Both the position numbers and the translations under genes were made by a program. A stretch of DNA of 64,000 bases, taken from contig MNCI01033568.1 of assembly GCA_015680685.1 (NCBI GenBank), positions 81,668 through 145,667 of the forward strand. Direction: 5' to 3'. Source of the DNA: Gnetum montanum. Its lineage: Eukaryota > Streptophyta > Gnetopsida > Gnetales > Gnetaceae. The notes under the pieces are model-generated. The model saw only the letters and a list, made by a program, of their open reading frames with translations, searched no databases and had not been told where the DNA came from. Below, piece after piece: positions 58,273 to 64,000 of the stretch; positions within the stretch are counted from its first letter, which is position 1; the number at the start of each line of letters is the position of its first letter.

Positions 58273-58720
58273 TAACTTAACATTAATTTGATGGATTTTA
58301 TACTTTATTTTGGCAAATAAAAAAATGATTATTTGAAAGGTGACCATTTGAGTAGTTAGTGCAAGTGTTTCTTCATTATCTATGCCTTTTAATTGAGAAA
58401 AGGCTTTAGCCACTAGGCTAGCCTTGTATTAATCTAACATACCATCCTCTTTAGCTTAGTTATAAAGTTTCAATAATTTTTAATAGGTTTATGATCTTTG
58501 GGATAAGAAACTAATTCCCAAACTTCTCTCTTTTTTATCATGGAGAATTTAGCCTTCACTACCTTTTTCCAAGGATCCATAGTAAATGCGTCAATCACTA
58601 TCTTGGGAATTTATTTTCTTAGAATTTTAATGTTGGCAATAATATCATTATATTGAACTTCCTGGTATTGACTTCCCATAAGTCTTACTTTATTCATATC
58701 CAACTTGGCCCACTCACTAG
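58273..58720 (-). pseudogene. Cop1 reverse transcriptase, N-terminal half
   Basis: The minus strand contains 'AFTMDPWKKVVKAKFSMI', then 'REVWELVSYPKDHKPI', 'YKARLVVKAF'-like text, and 'LALTTQMVTFQIIIFLFAKI' then 'KIHQINVKLV' just before the insertion. These match the ordered copia RT blocks 'W..AM..E...L..N.TWELV..P....PI..KWV', 'YKARLVAKGF.Q..G.DY..TF.PV', and 'I..LLALAA...W.IHQMDV..AFL'. Confidence 0.83.
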
Positions 58721-58899
58721 CACTTTTAATGATTTGCTTTAATTCTCTAGACATCTTTGGTTCCATACAATTTCTTTCATTATTAGAGACATCATTATCA
58801 ATAGGATAATCTTGATTCTTGGAAGTTGCTATGCTTATGACTGTATTATCACTTTGATTTGTAAGCTCTTATTATGAGTATCAATCTTCTGTATGGGAT

Positions 58900-59870
58900 T
58901 TCAATCTAAAATTATTTTTAGTAAATTCTTCTTCGTAAGAGTTATACTTTTTAGCTTCACAACCTTTCCTTTCTTCTAAAACTTTCTCTTAATTATATGT
59001 AACATTTCTTGTAATGATGAGTTTCTCAAATTCTAAATCCCAAATATAGCATCCTTTCATATGAATTCCATATTTTATAAAGTATCCCTTTCTTGCCTTA
59101 AAACCATACTTAGTTACTGAAGGTATATGATAGTAGGCTTAACATTCAAATATGCATAAGTATGTTAATTTAGGTTTACAACTATTCCAAATGCCATTGG
59201 AACATGCATATCAAAGATACATCATGGGACTTCTAGTGATAATATGAATGGTAGTTTGTAAAATTTCTTTACAAAAGGCATTATCTAGTTTAGATTAGAC
59301 AAGCATACATCATACCATTTCTTCGATTATTTTGTTCTTTCATTATGCAATATCATTTTATTATAGATAGTAGGTAATAATTTTCTAATGAATAATTCCT
59401 TCTTTTTTAAAGTATTCTTAAAATTATCTATTGATATATTATGTACCATTATTAGTTTGTAACTTTATAATTAGATGTCTAGTTTGGTTTTTTCACTAGG
59501 GCCTTAAATTCTTTAAAAGTTCTTGAACACTTCATTTTTGGACTTAATAATGTATATCCATACCTTATGACTAAAGTCATCAATGTATGTCACAAAGTGC
59601 TTAGCTCCTCTTAGTAAAGTCATATTTCCATAAGAACCAACATCTGAGTGTATAATGTAAAGCTTAGATTTTTCTATTATTCTTTGCATAGAAGGAAAGA
59701 TTAATCTTGTTTATTTTTTTATGACACAAGATTTGTAGAACATTTCGTGATTTAAGTTAAGATGGGGGAAAGCATTTGAGGCATGTTTTAATTTCTACAT
59801 ATGAATCTTATTCATATGTCCAAGTCAAACATGCCATAGTTTTTCTTCTTTAGTTTTATGAGTTATAGCA
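58900..59870 (-). pseudogene. Cop1 GAG-pre-integrase and integrase remnant
   Basis: The minus strand near 59850-59780 reads 'KLWHVXLGHMNKIHMXKLKH' (X marks a stop), the copia 'LWH.RLGH.....L..L' pre-integrase zinc region. Around 59690-59530 come 'KSKLYIIHSDVGSYGNM' and 'AKHFVTYIDDFSHKVWIYII' then 'KSKNEVFKNF', the core block with the first two catalytic aspartates of the DDE triad region recognisable (HSD and IDDFS). Fragmented similarity continues to about 58900. Confidence 0.83.
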
Positions 59871-59959
59871 CACATCAACTCTCTAATAGGATGTAACTTG
59901 AACAAACTATTTGTTTCTATCATCTCAAGTAGCTTGCTCTGAGTTTTATCTTCCAATAT

Positions 59960-60345
59960 AGTGCATTTTATATCCTTATCCTTATCTTATTCAAAAACAA
60001 CTATATGTCTAGATTTCACTAGTTGAGAGATTGAAAGAGTGTTGTGTCCTTTTAAGGTTGGTGTATAATAAACATTCTTATCTTGAACTAGTTGATCTAC
60101 AATTCTCATACTAATGTCATATGTACCCTTGTACTTATAAATACCTCTAATTGGTGTAGTGGCTTCTCTAGCATTAAGTGTACATAAGTTTTTGAACAAG
60201 TTACAATTTCTTGAGGCATGCCTTAAATAACAAGAATCAATATACCATATATTATGTTCAAACTTTTTAACTATATCTTGGGTCATAATATCTTTTTCTA
60301 TCGAAACCAATTCATTCTCATGTAATTTCGCTTCATTTCTATGAT
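59960..60345 (-). pseudogene. Cop1 aspartic protease remnant
   Basis: A 107-residue uninterrupted frame (60310-59987) contains 'NIWYIDSCYLRHASRNCNLF', matching the copia protease start 'WYLDSGCSRHMTG...LF' but with the DSG catalytic triad changed to DSC. It then reads 'GTYDISMRIVDQLVQDKNVY' and 'YTPTLKGHNTLSISQLVKS', the '..V.YVP.LK.NLLS..QL' block. It is the longest continuous piece of Cop1. Upstream gag is not recognisable. Confidence 0.82.
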
Positions 60346-61560
60346 AGTATTATCATTTCTTTGCTAATTCTGTCTTGCCCATACATCTTCTTATAAAACT
60401 TTTGTGCATAATGATAGAGTAGAATTTTTTTAAAAAAATTAAACCAACAATCCTTAAGTTCATAACCTCTTTTTCCATATATGAAATAACCTCTTTATTG
60501 ATTTGACGAGTTATATAATGCATTTGAACCAAAAATCCTCAAGTTCATATAAGGTTGCATTTAAAATATACATGTGTGATACACAATATGAAATCTTCTA
60601 CGTCATTTGTTGTCCATTCTTAGTAGTGAAGCAATGTAACTATTCATTCACTCACATAATAATATGAATTTTCCATGAATGATCAAAGGAAATGTGGTGT
60701 ATAATGAGTCTTTTCTAACATTTTCAAAGCCCCAATATAACAAGGTGATCAAGATAGGATGTTAAGGCTAGCTAGTTTACAAAATTTAAATGCAAGGCAT
60801 GCAGTTTATGTTTTTGTCCCTGATCACTTAGCTCCAATTGTTAACCTGCTTTAGAAGCCTACTTTGCATGATAAGAAGTTTGACATTTACAACATTGGAT
60901 GCACAATCCATGTACCCATTTGCAAATTTTATAGATCTATATTCAAATAAGAATGAATATTAAAAAAAATTGAAAATTAAAACTAAAGAAAGAATATTAA
61001 TCAAACATATAGAGCCATCAAAAAATATTTAGCAAACAAAAATGAAGAAAGCTAGAAGGACATGACAAGATAAACTTGAAATGGGTAAACTTAGGAGACA
61101 ATAGAATTAAGATGTAAAAAAACCTTCTAAAATGTTCTTGCATCAATTTTTAAAATCTCTTTATTAGGTTCCATCATCTTGTCATTGATGAAATTGAAAT
61201 TAAAATTTTCAGGTCAAGACCCTTACCACTTGGTTAGCATCTCATTAATAATTTTTAATGATATTTTCAAAACTCATAGCATGTAAACTTCTACTATCCA
61301 ATAGATCCAAAGGGTCTCAACATATAATAAAATTTCAGTTTTAAATAAACCGTACTTCATGAAAAAAACCAAGCATAACCAACATGAACCTAAAAACCTA
61401 AAATTGGTCCATGCGAAAAGGTTTCAAGGAACCTCTTCATATTAAAAATGAAATGAAGAGATACAAAGTTTTAAATTTTTCTCCGGGCCAAATTCTAACA
61501 TCATTATATATATATATATATTCTACCTAAAATGTAGTTTTGTACAACATGCAGAATGAT
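60346..61560. other. No gene seen; diverged upstream part of Cop1
   Basis: AT-rich sequence in which neither gag nor a convincing PBS/LTR edge could be recognised. A short (TA)n tract lies at about 61503-61521. Confidence 0.4.
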
Positions 61561-62055
61561 GAAGCACTACCCTTAACTAGACAAAGCCAGCATTAATGAC
61601 TTATGTGAAGTGTTCCAGCCATTCTCTCCTAAAGACAGCTTGTATGGTAGCTCTAGGCAATAACTGAATACACACACAAGCAGAGAAAGAAGAAGAAAGG
61701 CTTCCGTATAAAACAGAACAATGGGTGCTCTGTAGAATATGAACAATGAAGAATGCAACAAAATACCACAAACAAAACGTAGAAAACAATAAAATACAAC
61801 AATTAAAATATAGAAAACAACTACAAAGATGCTTACCTAGCTGTCATGAAGGTCAAGCATCCAAACACTTTAGCTGGATACCGGCATTATGCAATTCACG
61901 TGATGGCCTTAACGGCTAAAGGTTACAAATCAAATTGAAAGCTTATATACGAAAACAAAATATTCATAGCATGCATGAGTTGTTAAGCATCACTGAAACA
62001 CAGCATCTTTCACACAGAATAGTCGTAAAGCATTATACCAACTGGCACGCATGAG
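61561..62055. other. No gene supported
   Basis: Two overlapping minus-strand frames (61573-61789) of about 62 residues are hydrophobic and unlike any family that I know. Base composition is more balanced than in the retroelements, which might indicate low-copy DNA. Confidence 0.35.
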
Positions 62056-62122
62056 CCCCTTTAAAAGTTGGACCCATTATACCATGCGTACAAATAATGC
62101 GATATGCTTTTATCAATCAGGT

Positions 62123-62130
62123 CCACGTGG
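62123..62130 (+). promoter_or_regulatory. Palindromic G-box
   Basis: The bases TCCACGTGGA (62122-62131 approximately) contain CACGTG, the core bound by plant bHLH and bZIP factors. It directly precedes the tandem duplication. No gene is evident within a few hundred bases on either side, so function is unproven. Confidence 0.4.
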
Positions 62131-62352
62131 AATCTGCCGTATGCTTTTATCAATCAAGTGGGTATGGAATCTTGGAAATTTTGCAGAAAAATCAAGGGCA
62201 GTGAGTCATGGTTGTGGGTCTCGGTACATGGAATCTGACGTATGTTTTTATGTTTTTATCAATCAAGTGGGTAGTGGGTAGTGGGTATGGAATCTTGGAA
62301 ATTTTGCAGAAAAATCAAGGGCAGTGGGTCATGGTAGTGGGTCTCGGTACCT
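62129..62352 (+). repeat. Tandem duplication, units of 101 and 123 bp
   Basis: Unit 1 (62129-62229) and unit 2 (62230-62352) share 'ggaatctg.cgtatg', 'tttttatcaatcaagtgggta', 'tggaatcttggaaattttgc' and 'gtgggtctcggtac'. The length difference comes from two short internal expansions in unit 2, 'tgtttttatg' and 'gtagtgggtagtggg'. The high identity makes it recent relative to its surroundings. Third traces occur at about 62101-62128. Confidence 0.92.
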
Positions 62353-63780
62353 TGGGAACAAAGAATGTAAGTTTTGTTGACCACTCAGTATTATGTGGAA
62401 TCTTTCAGAATTTGCATAGAAATCAGCATAGCCGGTTGAATCAGATTTGCATCTTCTTTAGCTTATTTAAAACAGGTTCTGTTTTTACATCTACAATTTT
62501 GTAAAGCCATAATTCTTTATTTTTTTAGAGCAAGATTTAGTACTTAGGTCCAACTCTTAAGATTAATTAGTTGCATTTCAACAAATTTTGGCTTCTTCCT
62601 AAATAAATAATTTCAGAATATTGTAGATTTAGTTTTGCTTGTTTTTATCTTATATACATTGCAATCACACCTCTAGGCCTATGTCATTTTTTTAAGATAA
62701 GGTTAAAATAATAATGATGATTGCATTCACATGTTCATTATTTGACCCTTTTATCATTTTGTTTATGAATACGGTTCTACAAATATTTGGAGGGATATGA
62801 CAAAAGGATGTCCACTCTAGATTTTAGAATTATTTGTTGAATTTATATGACTGCTTTAGTTTGTACGCACGTAATCAGCTGAATTGGACATTTTTCCCCT
62901 AGTTTATGTTGAGGCCAACCTCACCCATGCCAAGCATGGGGCCACGATCAATGCACATGTAGGACATTATAGTTGCAAAGTAGTCAAAACACACAAATCT
63001 AGTTCATAGGAATTCAACAAATGCTATACTGATTTTATGTAACAAGCAAAATATACATAATCAAAGTCCCAAAGCATATGTAAAATAAAATATAATATAA
63101 TATAATACAAAAATTATGAATTTCAACAACCCTTTTACAATTTCTTCTTTGCTATTGCTTATAAGAGTCTTAGTTGGGAAAAACTAGGTCATAGGTTCAA
63201 TTCCAATGGGTTAGTTGAGATATATACCAAAAAATTTGTAAAAAGAATTCTGAAATTGATTTGATTGATCTTGAGAGTTTTAGTGAATGTAAATTAAAAA
63301 TTCAATTTAGTTTTAACATATGGAAGGTTAAGTTTCAGCTAAATCAACCTTACTTATTATGTATTTGGCTTTACCATCACCTACAACTCTTGAGATGTAT
63401 GGTTTCCTTGATTTGACAGGAAAGATGACTTCATATTAGTCTTTGTCCATTAGAATTAATACACCTTTTGCTTTGTCTCATCCCATTGAAATTAATTCAC
63501 CTATTGCTTCATCTCCTACATTATACACTACATTTCCTATACATAATTCTAATTCAAAAGTATAGGTATTATTTACCTAAGAGCATTTCCTATTATACAT
63601 AATTAGCAGAGCATGAATGTGATTAAATTAAGGCTCTTAACATTAATAAATGTTATGAAAATAATGAAAATGTGAAACCTTGCCAGTTCCATTTATTGAG
63701 TTATAAAATTCGTTCCCATACCATATACCATTCCTCTGTTTGGTGGAACCATAAAATGAAGAATATATTTATTAATATCT
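62353..63780. other. No gene seen
   Basis: AT-rich sequence without a recognised domain or long frame. A small inverted repeat 'ccatgcc aagcatgg' occurs at about 62925 and a TAATA-rich tract at about 63085-63105. Confidence 0.4.
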
Positions 63781-63789
63781 TTTTCTGAA

Positions 63790-64000
63790 GTTCATGGAAA
63801 CACTGATCGTATGTATGGGTTTAGTCGAACACTGATTTCAGGAAGGTCGCCAAATGTGCGGTGACGAAGACAAGGCAGGCATAGTCCCCATCGTTTACAG
63901 AAGCTGATTGAACTCCATGCTTTGTTCATGGATACTGATAGAGCATTTTGCAAACACGAGTTCAGATCTATCAAGCTTTGGATCAGAAATTTACAAGATT
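63790..64000. other. GC-richer edge, possible coding exon running off the window
   Basis: The last ~200 bases are open or nearly open in more than one frame. Minus 63974-63792 reads 'WGLCLPCLRHRTFGDLPEIS'. One plus frame reads 'LQKLIELHALFMDTDRAFCK' with a single upstream stop. Neither matches a family that I recognise. The composition differs from the retroelement background, so a genuine exon or pseudogene edge is possible. The strand is undecided. Confidence 0.25.

Larger units (their letters stand above)
45430..60345 (-). mobile_element. Cop1: decayed Ty1/copia pol, split by nested insertions
   Basis: In minus order: protease (60.34-59.96 kb), GAG-pre-integrase and integrase (59.87-58.9 kb), RT N-terminal half (58.7-58.27 kb), then a 9.5-kb nested array, RT C-terminal half (48.77-48.29 kb), another LTR-like insertion (45.98-48.26 kb), and RNase H (45.97-45.44 kb). 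The order PR-IN-RT-RH defines Ty1/copia. All domains contain stops, and no intact LTR pair was recognised. Confidence 0.82.

Noticed and set aside
62051-62504. Two overlapping plus-strand frames
   Set aside because: They translate the tandem duplication, giving repeated peptide text without similarity to any family.

Overview
The window looks like nuclear DNA from a land plant with a very large, repeat-clogged genome. A gymnosperm is my best guess (inference). Nearly all of it is old, AT-rich, stop-riddled LTR retrotransposon sequence. I found no intact cellular protein gene, no rRNA or tRNA gene and no CRISPR array. Plant signals include retrotransposon primer-binding sites matching tRNA-iMet and tRNA-Asp, and fragments of plant gene families (PPR, germin-like protein, IST1-like).

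Layout. (1) About 0.29-19.95 kb is a minus-strand Ty3/gypsy element, Gy1, probably of the Tat lineage: 3' LTR piece, integrase, RNase H and RT at 0.85-3.8 kb; protease at 13.8-14.4 kb; gag at 15.3-17.4 kb; PBS at 18.46 kb; 5' LTR at 18.48-19.95 kb. Between its protease and RT lies a 10-kb block (3.79-13.74 kb) with a long array of hairpin-bearing ~190-bp repeats and a decayed plus-strand reading frame that I cannot assign. (2) 20.15-22.93 kb is a long decayed minus-strand ORF ending in a coiled coil. (3) About 22.9-36 kb is a minus-strand Athila-like gypsy element, Gy2. A second plus-strand Athila-like element, Gy3 (25.21-30.99 kb), that carries gag but no pol is inserted in its integrase C-terminus, with a 4/5-matching target duplication and a 112-N gap. 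(4) 38.1-39.0 kb is another Athila-type LTR, and 39.6-43.3 kb is the gag, PBS and LTR of a minus-strand copia element, Cop2. (5) 45.4-60.35 kb is a minus-strand copia element, Cop1, whose RT is split by a 9.5-kb LTR-internal-LTR-internal-LTR array (48.77-58.27 kb) of a pol-less copia family, with a perfect 5-bp target duplication. The third LTR of that array is in turn split by a ~3.67-kb segment. (6) 60.35-64 kb is mostly featureless and holds a 100-120-bp tandem duplication near a G-box.

The most interesting object is the 3.67-kb insertion (about 53.84-57.51 kb). It is GC-richer than its surroundings. It carries 68-bp tandem repeats with TGACGTG motifs beside a TATAAAAG box, then a minus-strand fragment in which PPR sequence is fused in frame to a germin-like (cupin) fragment, and a plus-strand IST1-like C-terminal exon with its own AATAAA. 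It ends exactly at a nearly perfect 133-bp-arm inverted repeat. It looks like a gene-fragment-capturing element, but I could not match it to a known class by its ends.

The nesting order can be read directly: Cop1 is oldest, then the copia array, then the gene-fragment segment. Separately, Gy2 is older than Gy3. Domain calls come from reading the translations by eye, and most boundaries are approximate.
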